Source: Candidatus Paceibacterota bacterium (GTDB lineage: Bacteria > Verrucomicrobiota > Verrucomicrobiia > Limisphaerales > UBA8199). From it: a DNA stretch of 64,000 bases. The DNA lies in assembly GCA_035452965.1 (NCBI GenBank), contig DAOTCE010000002.1, positions 247,898 to 311,897 of the forward strand, read 5' to 3'. The position numbers were made by a program, and so were the translations under genes. Every line of letters begins with the position of its first letter. The first letter of the stretch is position 1. The notes beneath the pieces were generated by a model. It was not told the origin of the DNA. It did not search any database and saw only the letters and a program-made list of their open reading frames with translations. Of this stretch, positions 42,237-51,457 are shown one piece after another.

Positions 42237-42664
42237 AGAAGTTTCTCCAGGGTTGGGCGATCAACACGCTGGCGGTGCTGGTGGCGGTTTATATCGTGCC
42301 GGGCATCCGCTTCACCGATAGCAGCCTGCTGACGCCCGTCATCACCTCTCTGATCCTTGGCATCCTCAACGCGTTCATTCGGCCCACCCTGATGCTGCTG
42401 GCGCTGCCGCTGCTGATTTACACCCTGGGATTGTTCACGCTCGTCATTAACGCTCTGTTGCTCTATTTCGTGAGCTACCTGCTGGCGCAACGCTTCCAGA
42501 TTGACAGTTTTGGCGCGGCGCTCTTCGGCGCGCTGATTATCAGTGTTGTTTCGCTCCTGTTGAACCTGCTGGTCGGTGCCCGCCATGCCCGGGTCAGCTT
42601 GAGGCACCGGCACCGGCCGCCGGATTCCGACGTGGGCGGCAGCGGCCCGGTCATTGATGTTTGA
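42233..42664 (+). CDS. Four-helix membrane protein of the 'mycobacterial 4 TMS phage holin' (PF04020) family
   Basis: A 143-residue protein from GTG 42233 (GTGA overlap with manA). Four hydrophobic segments: AINTLAVLVAVYIVPGI, PVITSLILGILNAFIRP, LPLLIYTLGLFTLVINALLL and GAALFGALIISVVSLLLNLL. The 'N-A-F-[IL]-R-P' and 'L-T-L-G-L-F-x-L-V-I-N' signatures identify the PF04020 family (YvlD-like). Function is unknown in most bacteria; the holin name is only historical. Ends 14 bp from the convergent trmB. Confidence 0.85.
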   Translation: MKKFLQGWAINTLAVLVAVYIVPGIRFTDSSLLTPVITSLILGILNAFIRPTLMLLALPLLIYTLGLFTLVINALLLYFVSYLLAQRFQIDSFGAALFGALIISVVSLLLNLLVGARHARVSLRHRHRPPDSDVGGSGPVIDV

Positions 42665-42678
42665 GGGGCGGGGGCGGG

Positions 42679-43266
42679 TCAGCGGCGGCTGCTCTGGAAC
42701 GCGGCCCGGAGGATTTGCACGCCGCGTGCCAGGAAGTCTTTCTCGAAGTCAGTCGCCAGGTTCCCCAACTCGCCGGGCGTTTCCACGGGGCGGAATGCCG
42801 CATCGGCGGCGAACACACCCAGCATCTGCTGGAAATAGTCCGCGTCATCGGTGCGCAGGTAAACCCTGCCGCCCGGCGTCAGTGCCTGCCGCGCCAGGCT
42901 GGGGAATCGCTCGTTGATCAGGCGATGCCGCCGGTGCTTGCGCTTTGGCCACGGGTCTGGGAAGTAGATGTGCAGCGCCTCCGCCGAGCCCGGCGGCAGC
43001 AGGTATTCGAGCAGGTAAGAACATTCGATGCGCACCCCGCGCAGGTTGGTCAGGCCGGCCCGCCGTCCTTTGCGGTCCAATTTCCGGATGCGGCCGAGCA
43101 GCCGTTCCACCCCGATGAAATTGCGCTCCGGGTGCGCTTGCGCATACTCCGCCAGGAATGACCCGTCGCCGCTGCCCAACTCCACCTCGAGCGGTTGCGC
43201 CCGGGGGAAAAGTTTCCCCAGGTCAATCCGCTCCACGATGGAGGGCAACGTATAAAGCAGGCTCAT
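42679..43266 (-). CDS. trmB: tRNA (guanine-N7-)-methyltransferase
   Basis: A 195-residue protein from ATG 43266 (a TTG at 43308 adds 14 residues). SAM-binding motif I is PLEVELGSGDGSFLAEYA, motif II includes NFIGVERL, and the family signature IYFPDPWPKRKHRRHRLI is complete, with the Asp-Pro-Trp-Pro-Lys and the following basic patch used for tRNA binding. GGRVYLRTDDADYFQQML is the last conserved strand. It makes m7G46 in tRNA variable loops. It converges with the membrane protein gene and follows the phosphatase gene on the same strand. Confidence 0.95.
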   Translation of the reverse strand: MSLLYTLPSIVERIDLGKLFPRAQPLEVELGSGDGSFLAEYAQAHPERNFIGVERLLGRIRKLDRKGRRAGLTNLRGVRIECSYLLEYLLPPGSAEALHIYFPDPWPKRKHRRHRLINERFPSLARQALTPGGRVYLRTDDADYFQQMLGVFAADAAFRPVETPGELGNLATDFEKDFLARGVQILRAAFQSSRR

Positions 43267-43338
43267 CCAGGCAATGGTCTCAGATTGCGCTGGTCCTGTC
43301 AGCCTCAACCGCGGTCGGCGGCCGGGTGCCCTGCCGAC

Positions 43339-44301
43339 TCAGCGCGCCGGGATTGAGGTTTGGTAGAGTTCCTCTCCCTTTTCGTTGATGTAGGCCGCCC
43401 GCGCCTCGGCCGCGGACACTGTCATGGACAGGAACCCCAGGGACCCGGCGCCGAAGCGGACATCCGATCGCCTCTGCACGGCGCGTGGCCGCGAGCCTCC
43501 GCCACAAACAAAGAAGTTCACCTTCCCGCGCACCAGATGTTGGAGCACATGATCGTGGCCACAGAAATAGACCTGCACACCATGCTTCTCCAGCAGGGGG
43601 AGCACGTCGGCCACCAGTTCTTTGGTGTCGCCGTGGGTGCCGGCCGCGGCGTAAATCGGGTGGTGTCCGACCACGAACTTCCAGCACGCCGGCGACGCCG
43701 CCAGCACTGAATCCAGCCAGCGCGCTTGCGCCTTGGGATCCTGGCCTTTCACGTGATAACTCGAGCCCTTTTTGTGGTAGGCGGTCACAAACGGCGAGGT
43801 GTCCAGATGAACGAACAGGACCTCGTTTGCCTCATCAATCCTCTCGGTATGGGTGTAGTAACGCGCCGGCATCCTCCAGCGCGGACTCAGCTTCGAGTAG
43901 GCAATCTCGGCGTCAGCGTTGCCGCGATTGTCGTGGTTGCCCAGCGAGGCGTACCAGGGGATCACCAGCGAGGGGGCTTTGTAGATGTCTTCGAATTCGG
44001 TTTTCCACCGCGGGCTGTGCTCGCTGGAGATGCCGTTCGCGTGGTAGTTATCGCCACAGGTGATCACAAAGCTGCTTTTCCGGGCCGCCGCGGTGCGTCC
44101 CATCTGCCTGGCTACCGCCACCTGGGAGGTTCCCCCCTTCCCTCCCCAGTCGCTGATCACCAGGAAGTTGAGGCTGCCGGCGCTCTGCGCCGGGAGTGGC
44201 GCGGCCAAAGCCAGGAGAGCCAGCACTACAGCCAACGCCGGCTGCCTTTTCCAGGGGCCGGCCAGACACGAACGGGACTTAAAAGGTATCATTCGAGTCA
44301 T
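43339..44301 (-). CDS. Secreted purple-acid-phosphatase-like metallophosphoesterase
   Basis: A 320-residue exported protein; signal peptide in ALAVVLALLALAAPLPAQSA. Metal-ligand blocks in order: VISDWGGKG, ITCGDNYHANGIS, ASLGNHDNRGN, VVGHHPIYAA and FCGHDHVLQHL. The 'GDNF/Y...G', 'GNHD', 'GHHP' and 'GHDH' set matches tartrate-resistant (ACP5-like) purple acid phosphatases, in which the Tyr after GDN ligates ferric iron. Probable role: phosphate release from organic phosphates outside the cytoplasm. Met4 is a possible alternative start. It lies 72 bp upstream of trmB with no functional link. Confidence 0.88.
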   Translation of the reverse strand: MTRMIPFKSRSCLAGPWKRQPALAVVLALLALAAPLPAQSAGSLNFLVISDWGGKGGTSQVAVARQMGRTAAARKSSFVITCGDNYHANGISSEHSPRWKTEFEDIYKAPSLVIPWYASLGNHDNRGNADAEIAYSKLSPRWRMPARYYTHTERIDEANEVLFVHLDTSPFVTAYHKKGSSYHVKGQDPKAQARWLDSVLAASPACWKFVVGHHPIYAAAGTHGDTKELVADVLPLLEKHGVQVYFCGHDHVLQHLVRGKVNFFVCGGGSRPRAVQRRSDVRFGAGSLGFLSMTVSAAEARAAYINEKGEELYQTSIPAR

Positions 44302-44606
44302 AGACGGCCTCCGACCGGGTGGCGTTACAGCTAATTCATTGGGGATGCGGCACTTGCAACGGATTCTGTTTCCGGCGGCGGCCCCAAGGTGTCAAGGCTG
44401 TATCCACGGTGTGGATACGGCGTGGATACGGTTAGGATAAGGTGAGACTCCCTTGCGCATGGGGGCCGGTCCGCCGGCGGAGGGGGGCTGAATCGCCACT
44501 TATGCGGCTGGGTGGCCGCTGGAGCGGCTCAGAATGCCGCGGGTTGGAGCGGAGGTCCTTGACCGGCTCGGGTTCCGGCGGCACTCTCGCAGGACCCGAA
44601 TCGGTC
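44302..44606. repeat. Gene-free stretch with a 45-bp dispersed element, copy 1 (44387-44431)
   Basis: The gap between the divergent phosphatase and recC genes contains a 45-bp element at 44387-44431 beginning AGGTGTCAAGG and made of alternating GTATCCAC/GTGGATAC words. The reverse complement occurs at 60221-60265 with one difference. An open frame from 44442 in frame with recC gives an Arg/Gly-rich translation unlike RecC and is not accepted. No clear promoter was found. Confidence 0.65.
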
Positions 44607-47600
44607 ATGTTAAGGCTGTATACCAGTCATCGCCTGGAGGCGTTGGTGGAGCAACTGGCGGAGGTCGCCCGGACACCGCTGCGCTCGCCGCTGCGGCCGG
44701 AGATGGTCGTGGTGCAGAGCCAGGGCATGGCCCGCTGGCTGAAGCTCGAGCTGGCGGCCAGGCACGGCATTTGCGCGAACTACCAGTTTCCGTTCCCCAA
44801 GGCATTCTGCGCGGATGTTCTGGCGGCCAATCCAGGCGAGCGGGTACTGCTCGATCGCGAGGTGATGCTCTGGGACATCATGCGGCTGCTGCCGGAGATG
44901 TTGAAGCGGCCGGAGTTCAAAGCGCTGAAGCACTACCTGGCGGATCGGACTGATACTCGGAAGCGTTTCCAGTTGGCGTCGCAGATCGCCAACCTGTTTG
45001 ACCAATACCTCGTGTTTCGCCCCGAGCTGGTGCTCGCGTGGGACCAGGGGCGTTTGAGCGGCACAGACTCCGCGCCGAATCCCGACGAGCTTTGGCAGGC
45101 GGCGCTTTGGCGGCGGTTGCAGCAGGAGCGGCCCGTGGCGCATTTGGCCGCGTTGCTGGGGAAGTTCAAGGAGCAGGTGGCCCGGGCCGAATTCGAAGCG
45201 CGGGCGGTGCCGGAGCGCGTGTGCATCTTTGGCATCTCGGCCCTGCCGCCGTCCTATTTGCACGTCTTCTGCGAGCTGGGGGCGCGCGTTGACCTGCACT
45301 TGTTCCTGCTCCAGCCTTCCAGGGAGTATTGGGGCCTGATCGTTAATGCGCGCGAATCGGAGCGGATGCGCAAGGCAGCCCGGCAGGATGCTGCCGGGGC
45401 GCTGCACCTGGAAGCGGGCAACCGCCTGCTGGCGTCCCTCGGCACGCTGGGCCGGGACTTCCTGAACCTGGTGTTGGACGCCGCGGATTGGGACGAGCAG
45501 ACTTTGTTCTCCGATCCGCCGGAGGAGAACCTCTTGCAGAACATCCAGGCCGATATTTTCCACCTGCGCGACAGGGGCCGTGATGATTGTCCCCGGCTCG
45601 CCATCAGCGAAACGGACGCTTCGTTGCGGGTGCATGCCTGTCACAGCCCGCTGCGCGAAGTGGAGGTGCTTTACGATCATCTGCTCGACTGGTTTGAGCA
45701 CGACCGGACGCTGAGACCCCGGGACGTGCTGGTCATGACGCCGGATATCGAGACCTACGCGCCGTTTATTCAGGCGGTGTTCGACTGGCCTGGGGAGAAG
45801 AACCCGGGGATTCCGTTCAGCGTGGCCGACCGCGGGCTGCGCTCGTCCAGCCAGGTCGCGCAGGCGTTTCTGGGTCTGCTGAGCCTTCCCATGACGCGGT
45901 TGGAGACCTCCCGCGTCCTGCGCATTTTGGAGGCCGGCCCCGTGCGGGCGAGGTTTGGCCTGTCTGAGCCGGACCTGGACATCGTCCGGGACTGGGTATG
46001 CCGGACCAATATCCGCTGGGGCCAGGACGCGCGCCAGCGAGAGAGCCTGGGCCTGCCCGGCTTGCCGGAGAACACCTGGCAGCAGGGGATGGACCGGCTA
46101 TTCGCGGGCTACGCCATGGCCGGCAAGGGGGAACAGATGTTCGGCGAGGTGCTGCCATTCGATGGCGTGGAAGGCGGCCGGGCGGAGGTGCTCGGTCACC
46201 TGGCGGAGTACTTGAAGCGCCTGTTTGACCTCGTGGCGCAGCTCAAGGAGCGGCGAACCATCGGGCAGTGGGAGGAGGTCTTACTGGCGGCGCTGGAGAC
46301 GTTCTTCCAGCCAGAAGACGCGTCGCTTCCCGACGTGCTGTTCATCCGCTCGACGCTGCGCCAGTTGGCGAAGCAGGCGGCTGAAGCGGGGCATGTGGAA
46401 CCGGTGGACCTGGCGGTGATGCTCGAATCGCTCAACCAGAAGCTGGGAGAAGACCAGTTCGGGTCGGGCTTCATTACCGGCGGCGTTACTTTCTGCGCCC
46501 TTAAACCAATGCGCAGCATTCCGTTCAAGGTGATCTGCCTGATCGGGATGAATGACGGCGACTTCCCCCGCGCCGACCGGCGCCTGAGCTTTGACCTGAT
46601 GGCGCAAAAGCCGCGCCCGGGCGATCGCTCGTTGCGGGATGACGATCGGTATCTGTTCCTGGAGACGTTGCTCTCGGCGCGGAGGCGGCTGCACATCAGC
46701 TATGTCGGCCAGTCCATCCGCGACAACAGCGAAGTGCCGCCGTCGGTGCTGGTAAGCGAATTGCTGGATTACGTCGCGCAGGCCTACGAAGTACCCGGCC
46801 GCGACATTCTAAAAGACCACGTGCTGGTGCGGCACCGGCTGCAGGCTTTCAGTCCGGCGTATTTCACGGGCCAGGACAAAAGGCTGTTCAGCTATTCGAT
46901 GGAGAACCGCCAGGCCGGCCAGCGCGGCCAGGCGGCCCGGGTCGTGCCGCCGTCGTTCCTCGACACTCCGCTGAGCGAGCCCGGCGTCGAATGGCGCGAA
47001 GTGGAGGTGTCAGCGCTGGCGGGGTTCTTCTGCAACCCGGCGAAGTGGTTGTTGACGCGCCGGCTGGGGATGCGGCTGGAGGGAAAGGAGGAGGCACTCG
47101 AGGAAGTGGAGCCGTTCGAGGTGGGTTCACTGGAGAACTACAGCATCCGGCAGGAACTGGTCGAGCGGGCGCTGAAAGGCGAGGCGACCCGGGAAGCCCT
47201 GCGGCTGATGAAGGCGGCGGGGCGCCTGCCGCTGGGCGAAGCCGGGGCGCTGAATTTCAACGGGCTGCAGGCCGCCGCCGAGGAGTTTCTGGAGCGCCTG
47301 CGCCCGCACCTGGGCGAGGGCTACCGCGCGCCCGTGCCGGTGGATTGCCGGCTGGGGGAGTTCCACCTGACAGGGGAAATCCGTCGGGTGACCGCCAGCG
47401 GCCTGCTGCATTACCGGTGCGCCGGCTTGAAGGCCAAGGACCGGCTGCGGCTGTGGGTCGAGCATTTGGTGTTGAATGCCGCCGCGACCGGGGGGGCGGG
47501 GTCGGGTGCCGTTTTGGTTGGCAGCGACGACACGCTGACCGCCTCGCCACCGGCGAATGCACCGGAGGTCTTGTTGGAGCTGTTGAGACTCTACTGGCGG

Positions 47601-47855
47601 GGACTGAGGCAGCCGCTCAAGTTCTTCCCGCAGACAGCCCTGGCTTATGCCGAGGCCGCGTCGAAGCGCGATCCGCTGGCAGTCGCGCGGAGGAGTTGGG
47701 AAGGCAACGATTTCTCTACGGCGCCGCCTGAGTCCGATGACCCCTACTTTGATCTATGCTTCCATAACGTGGACCCGCTGGACGAGGAGTTTGAGGAAAC
47801 GGCGCTGGTGGTGTTCGGGCCGCTGCTGGGCGGGCTGAAGGAGGCGAAGTCGTGA
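44607..47855 (+). CDS. recC: Exodeoxyribonuclease V subunit gamma (RecC)
   Basis: A 1082-residue protein from ATG 44607, where the conserved start MLRLYTSHRLEALVEQLAEV begins. PEMVVVQSQGMARWLKLELA is the family's N-terminal signature. The helicase-like folds are inactive (no Walker A), as expected for RecC, the subunit that scans for Chi. FSVADRGLRSSSQVAQAFL, GGVTFCALKPMRSIPFKVIC and IGMNDGDFPR are further RecC blocks. It ends in GTGA shared with recB. Together with RecB and RecD it makes the double-strand-break resection nuclease-helicase. Confidence 0.95.
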   Translation: MLRLYTSHRLEALVEQLAEVARTPLRSPLRPEMVVVQSQGMARWLKLELAARHGICANYQFPFPKAFCADVLAANPGERVLLDREVMLWDIMRLLPEMLKRPEFKALKHYLADRTDTRKRFQLASQIANLFDQYLVFRPELVLAWDQGRLSGTDSAPNPDELWQAALWRRLQQERPVAHLAALLGKFKEQVARAEFEARAVPERVCIFGISALPPSYLHVFCELGARVDLHLFLLQPSREYWGLIVNARESERMRKAARQDAAGALHLEAGNRLLASLGTLGRDFLNLVLDAADWDEQTLFSDPPEENLLQNIQADIFHLRDRGRDDCPRLAISETDASLRVHACHSPLREVEVLYDHLLDWFEHDRTLRPRDVLVMTPDIETYAPFIQAVFDWPGEKNPGIPFSVADRGLRSSSQVAQAFLGLLSLPMTRLETSRVLRILEAGPVRARFGLSEPDLDIVRDWVCRTNIRWGQDARQRESLGLPGLPENTWQQGMDRLFAGYAMAGKGEQMFGEVLPFDGVEGGRAEVLGHLAEYLKRLFDLVAQLKERRTIGQWEEVLLAALETFFQPEDASLPDVLFIRSTLRQLAKQAAEAGHVEPVDLAVMLESLNQKLGEDQFGSGFITGGVTFCALKPMRSIPFKVICLIGMNDGDFPRADRRLSFDLMAQKPRPGDRSLRDDDRYLFLETLLSARRRLHISYVGQSIRDNSEVPPSVLVSELLDYVAQAYEVPGRDILKDHVLVRHRLQAFSPAYFTGQDKRLFSYSMENRQAGQRGQAARVVPPSFLDTPLSEPGVEWREVEVSALAGFFCNPAKWLLTRRLGMRLEGKEEALEEVEPFEVGSLENYSIRQELVERALKGEATREALRLMKAAGRLPLGEAGALNFNGLQAAAEEFLERLRPHLGEGYRAPVPVDCRLGEFHLTGEIRRVTASGLLHYRCAGLKAKDRLRLWVEHLVLNAAATGGAGSGAVLVGSDDTLTASPPANAPEVLLELLRLYWRGLRQPLKFFPQTALAYAEAASKRDPLAVARRSWEGNDFSTAPPESDDPYFDLCFHNVDPLDEEFEETALVVFGPLLGGLKEAKS

Positions 47856-50800
47856 AGGCGCCACCAGTGTTCCGGCTGGCGGAGACGGAGCTGCGCGCGG
47901 GCACAAGCCTCATTGAGGCCAGCGCGGGCACGGGCAAGACGTTCACCATCGCCGGCCTGTTCCTGCGGCTGATCCTGGAGCGGGACCTGTCCGTGAACCA
48001 GATTCTCGTGGTGACCTACACGGTGGCGGCCACCGAAGAATTGCGAAACCGCGTTCGCCAGCTCCTGGCCAGGGCGCGCGAGGCATTCATGACCGGCGCC
48101 AGCGAGGACGCTTTCCTGAAAGCGCTGCTCCAACAGCATGCGGCCCAGGCCAAAAACCTGGCTGCTCGGCTGACGACGGCGCTCGATGGCTTCGACGAGG
48201 CGCCCATCTACACCATCCACGGCTTCTGCCAGCGGGTGCTCAAAGACCGGGCGTTCGAGACCGGCAGTCTCTTTGACACGGAATTGGTCACGGATCCCGT
48301 GCCGTTGCTGCGACAGCTCGTGGAAGATTATTGGCGCAAGCAATTCTATCGCGCGGACCGGCTCCCGGTGCTCTTTGCCCTGAAGAACAAGCTGAGCCCT
48401 GAAGCGCTGCTGCCGCTGGTCCGGGAATGCCTGCCCCATCCGGCTCTCAAGCTGCTCCCGGATCCGGAGGCACTAACCCCGGCTGCGGTGGCCGCGGAGC
48501 TGGAAGGGGTCTTCAGCTCCCTGCGGGAAACCTGGCGCAAAGAGAAGGATGCCATCCGCAGCCATTTTGGCAGCGGGGCCAGGTGGGCGAACCAGCCTTA
48601 CAACAAGGAACGGGCGATGGCGGACGCGTTCCGCCAGATCGAGCATTGCCTGGGCGCGCCGGGGTTTCCGGTGGCGGCATTGGACGCCTTGCTGCGGTTC
48701 CGCAAGTCCGCAATTGCCGGGAATGTGTCCCGGAAGGTCAAAGGCGCGGTCGCCCCGGAGCATCGCTTCTTTGACCAGTGCGAGCAACTGGCAGCGGCGG
48801 AGAAGCGTTATGTGATCGCCTTGAGGCTCGGCGCGTTCCGCTATGTCGAACAGGAGCTGCCGCAGCGGAAGGACGAGCTCAAGATACAGTTCTATGATGA
48901 CCTGCTCCGGAACGTGCACCGGGCGTTGGCGGGCGAGCACGGGCAGCGCCTGGCAACGATTCTGCGCAGCCAATACGCGGCGGCGCTCATTGACGAGTTC
49001 CAGGACACCGACCCCTTGCAGTATGAGATCTTCCGGCGCGTGTTTGCCACGCCGGAGCATCAGCTCTTCCTGATCGGCGACCCCAAGCAGGCCATCTACG
49101 GATTCCGGGGAGCGGACATCTTTACTTACCTCGAGGCCAGCCGGCAGGCCAGCCAGACCTATACCCTCAAAGAGAACTGGCGCTCGGAGTCGGGCCTGGT
49201 CCGCGCCGTCAACACCGTGTTCGGCGAGTCCCCACAGCCGTTCGTGTTCGACGACATCGGCTTCCACGCCGTCGAGGCCAGGGGCGAGGCGGACAAGCAC
49301 CCGCTGAAGGTGGACGGCGAGCGGCAGCCGGCCCTGCGGTTCTGGTTTTGCCGGCGGGACGAGAAGCCGATCACCATGGAGACAGCCAAGGTGAGGTTGC
49401 CGGCAGTAGTCGCCTCAGAGATCGTCGCGTTGCTCAACGGCCCGGCACGGGTGGGAGACCGGGACCTGTTGCCTCAGGACATCGCTGTGCTGGTGCCAAC
49501 CAACCGCCAGGCGGAATTGCTGCAGCAGGCGCTGGGCCGGCTCAAGATCCCCAGCGTGCTGCACACCACCGCCAGCCTCTTTGCGTCGCGCGAGGTGGCG
49601 GAAATGCAACGTGTGCTGGCCGCCATAGCCAACCCGACGCGGGAATCGGAGTTGCTGGTGGCGCTCGGGACCGACCTGCTGGGTTACACCGGCGCGCAGC
49701 TCGAGACCCTCGTCAGGCAAGAGGCCCAATGGCAGGACATTCTGGAGCGCTTCCGCGGTTACCTCGATCTCTGGCTCCGCCGGGGCTTCATCCAGATGTT
49801 CCGCAGTTTCATGCAGCGGGAACAGGTCCGGCCCCGCTTGCTGGCCTTCCCCAACGGCGAGCGCCGGCTCACCAACCTGCTGCACCTGGCGGAAGTGCTT
49901 CACCAGGCCAGCCTCGAGCGCCGGCTCGGCGTCGCCGGCCTGCTCAAGTGGATCGCCGAGCAGCGGGAGGTTAAGGACCAGGCCAGTGAGGAACACCAGC
50001 TCCGGCTCGAGACCGACGAGCGGGCGGTGAGGCTGGTCACCATCCACAAGAGCAAAGGGCTGGAATACAACGTGGTCTTCTGCCCCTTCTCCTGGAAAGA
50101 CAAGGACATCGAACACCATGGCGAAGACCAGGTCCTCTACCACGAGCAGGGGGATGGAAGACTCACGCGCGACCTGGACAGTCCCGAGTACGACGCCCAT
50201 CGGCAGTCGGCCCTGGTCGAGCGGCTGGCGGAGAATGTGCGTCTGCTCTATGTGGCGCTGACGCGCGCCCGGCACCGCTGTTACTTCGTCTGGGGCGCCT
50301 TCAACGGCGCCGGCACTTCCGCCCCGGTCCGCCTGTTGCATCCGCCCCCCACCAACCAACCCAACGTGGTCTCGGCTCAGGAGCAGCACTATAAGAATCT
50401 GAGCGACGAGCAGCTCCTGGCTGACCTGCGCCAGCGGGTGGACCAGTCGGTAGGCCCGGAGGATGGCCCTGCCATCGAGGTGCAGGACCTGCCCGAACCA
50501 GCGGAGACGCCGCTTGCCGCTCCGGTCTCAACCGCCCCGGCGCTGACATGCCGCAAATTCACTGGCGCCATTGCTCGCGACTGGCGCATCAGCAGCTTCA
50601 CTTCGCTCACGGCCAATCAAGACGAAGAAAGGCCCGACCACGACGAGCTCGGCGCCCAGGGCAGGGACGGCCCGCCGGGGCGTCCGGAGTCCATTGCCTC
50701 CGGCATCTTCGCCTTCCCCGGCGGCGCCAAGCCTGGCACCTGCCTGCACAAGATTCTGGAGCAGCTTGATTTCACTCAATGGAACCAGCCGGCCACGCAT

Positions 50801-51457
50801 GAGCTTGTGCGCGACCAACTCCAGGCGCACGGCCTGCCCGCAGCTGAATTCTCCGACATCATTGTTGAGATGTTGGGCCGGGTGCTGACCGTCCCGCTGG
50901 ATGAGAAGGTTGCTGGCCTGACCCTGGCGAAGCTCTCTACCGGGCAGCGCCTTCAGGAACTCGAGTTCCACTGCCCGCTCGGCAGGATTTCGCCGGAGAC
51001 ACTCCGGCCCCTGCTCCGGGAACACCGGTTCGCCGGGGCGAAGGATCCCGGCATCGAGCCGGAGGGCTTCTCCTTCACCCCCGTTCGCGGGATGCTCAAG
51101 GGGTTCATTGACCTGGTGTTCGAGTTCGGGGGCCGGTTCTACGTGCTGGACTGGAAGTCTAACCACTTGGGCAACCGGGTCGAAGATTACGCGGCGGCCG
51201 CTTTGGCTGACGAAGTGCGCCGCCGGCATTATTGCTTCCAATATCAGCTCTACACCGCTGCCTTGGATCGGTATCTCCGCTTGCGGCTGCCGGGGTATAG
51301 TTACGAGAAGCACTTTGGTGGCGTGTATTACCTGTTCCTGCGCGGCATTGACCCGGCCCGGCCTGGCTTCGGTATCCACCGGGACCGATTGAAGGAGTCC
51401 TTCGTCCGAAAACTCAATGGTCTGCTGACCAGCGGCGCGGGAGGATCGACGGCATGA
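47852..51457 (+). CDS. recB: Exodeoxyribonuclease V subunit beta (RecB helicase-nuclease)
   Basis: A 1201-residue UvrD-like superfamily 1 helicase from GTG 47852. Motifs: Walker A EASAGTGKTFTI (residues 22-33), Walker B LIDEFQDTDPLQYEIF, motif III GDPKQAIYGFRGAD, motif IV/V VTIHKSKGLEYNVVF and motif VI YVALTRARHRCYF. The C-terminal nuclease has GTCLHKILEQLDF, then FIDLVFEFGGRFYVLDWKSN with the Asp and Asp-x-Lys catalytic residues near residue 1100. This is a complete RecB in length and domains. Its stop overlaps the recD start (ATGA). Confidence 0.96.
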   Translation: MKAPPVFRLAETELRAGTSLIEASAGTGKTFTIAGLFLRLILERDLSVNQILVVTYTVAATEELRNRVRQLLARAREAFMTGASEDAFLKALLQQHAAQAKNLAARLTTALDGFDEAPIYTIHGFCQRVLKDRAFETGSLFDTELVTDPVPLLRQLVEDYWRKQFYRADRLPVLFALKNKLSPEALLPLVRECLPHPALKLLPDPEALTPAAVAAELEGVFSSLRETWRKEKDAIRSHFGSGARWANQPYNKERAMADAFRQIEHCLGAPGFPVAALDALLRFRKSAIAGNVSRKVKGAVAPEHRFFDQCEQLAAAEKRYVIALRLGAFRYVEQELPQRKDELKIQFYDDLLRNVHRALAGEHGQRLATILRSQYAAALIDEFQDTDPLQYEIFRRVFATPEHQLFLIGDPKQAIYGFRGADIFTYLEASRQASQTYTLKENWRSESGLVRAVNTVFGESPQPFVFDDIGFHAVEARGEADKHPLKVDGERQPALRFWFCRRDEKPITMETAKVRLPAVVASEIVALLNGPARVGDRDLLPQDIAVLVPTNRQAELLQQALGRLKIPSVLHTTASLFASREVAEMQRVLAAIANPTRESELLVALGTDLLGYTGAQLETLVRQEAQWQDILERFRGYLDLWLRRGFIQMFRSFMQREQVRPRLLAFPNGERRLTNLLHLAEVLHQASLERRLGVAGLLKWIAEQREVKDQASEEHQLRLETDERAVRLVTIHKSKGLEYNVVFCPFSWKDKDIEHHGEDQVLYHEQGDGRLTRDLDSPEYDAHRQSALVERLAENVRLLYVALTRARHRCYFVWGAFNGAGTSAPVRLLHPPPTNQPNVVSAQEQHYKNLSDEQLLADLRQRVDQSVGPEDGPAIEVQDLPEPAETPLAAPVSTAPALTCRKFTGAIARDWRISSFTSLTANQDEERPDHDELGAQGRDGPPGRPESIASGIFAFPGGAKPGTCLHKILEQLDFTQWNQPATHELVRDQLQAHGLPAAEFSDIIVEMLGRVLTVPLDEKVAGLTLAKLSTGQRLQELEFHCPLGRISPETLRPLLREHRFAGAKDPGIEPEGFSFTPVRGMLKGFIDLVFEFGGRFYVLDWKSNHLGNRVEDYAAAALADEVRRRHYCFQYQLYTAALDRYLRLRLPGYSYEKHFGGVYYLFLRGIDPARPGFGIHRDRLKESFVRKLNGLLTSGAGGSTA

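Noticed and set aside
44442..44606. Upstream extension of recC
   Set aside because: It begins beside a repeat and encodes Arg/Gly-rich sequence; RecC homology starts exactly at Met 44607.
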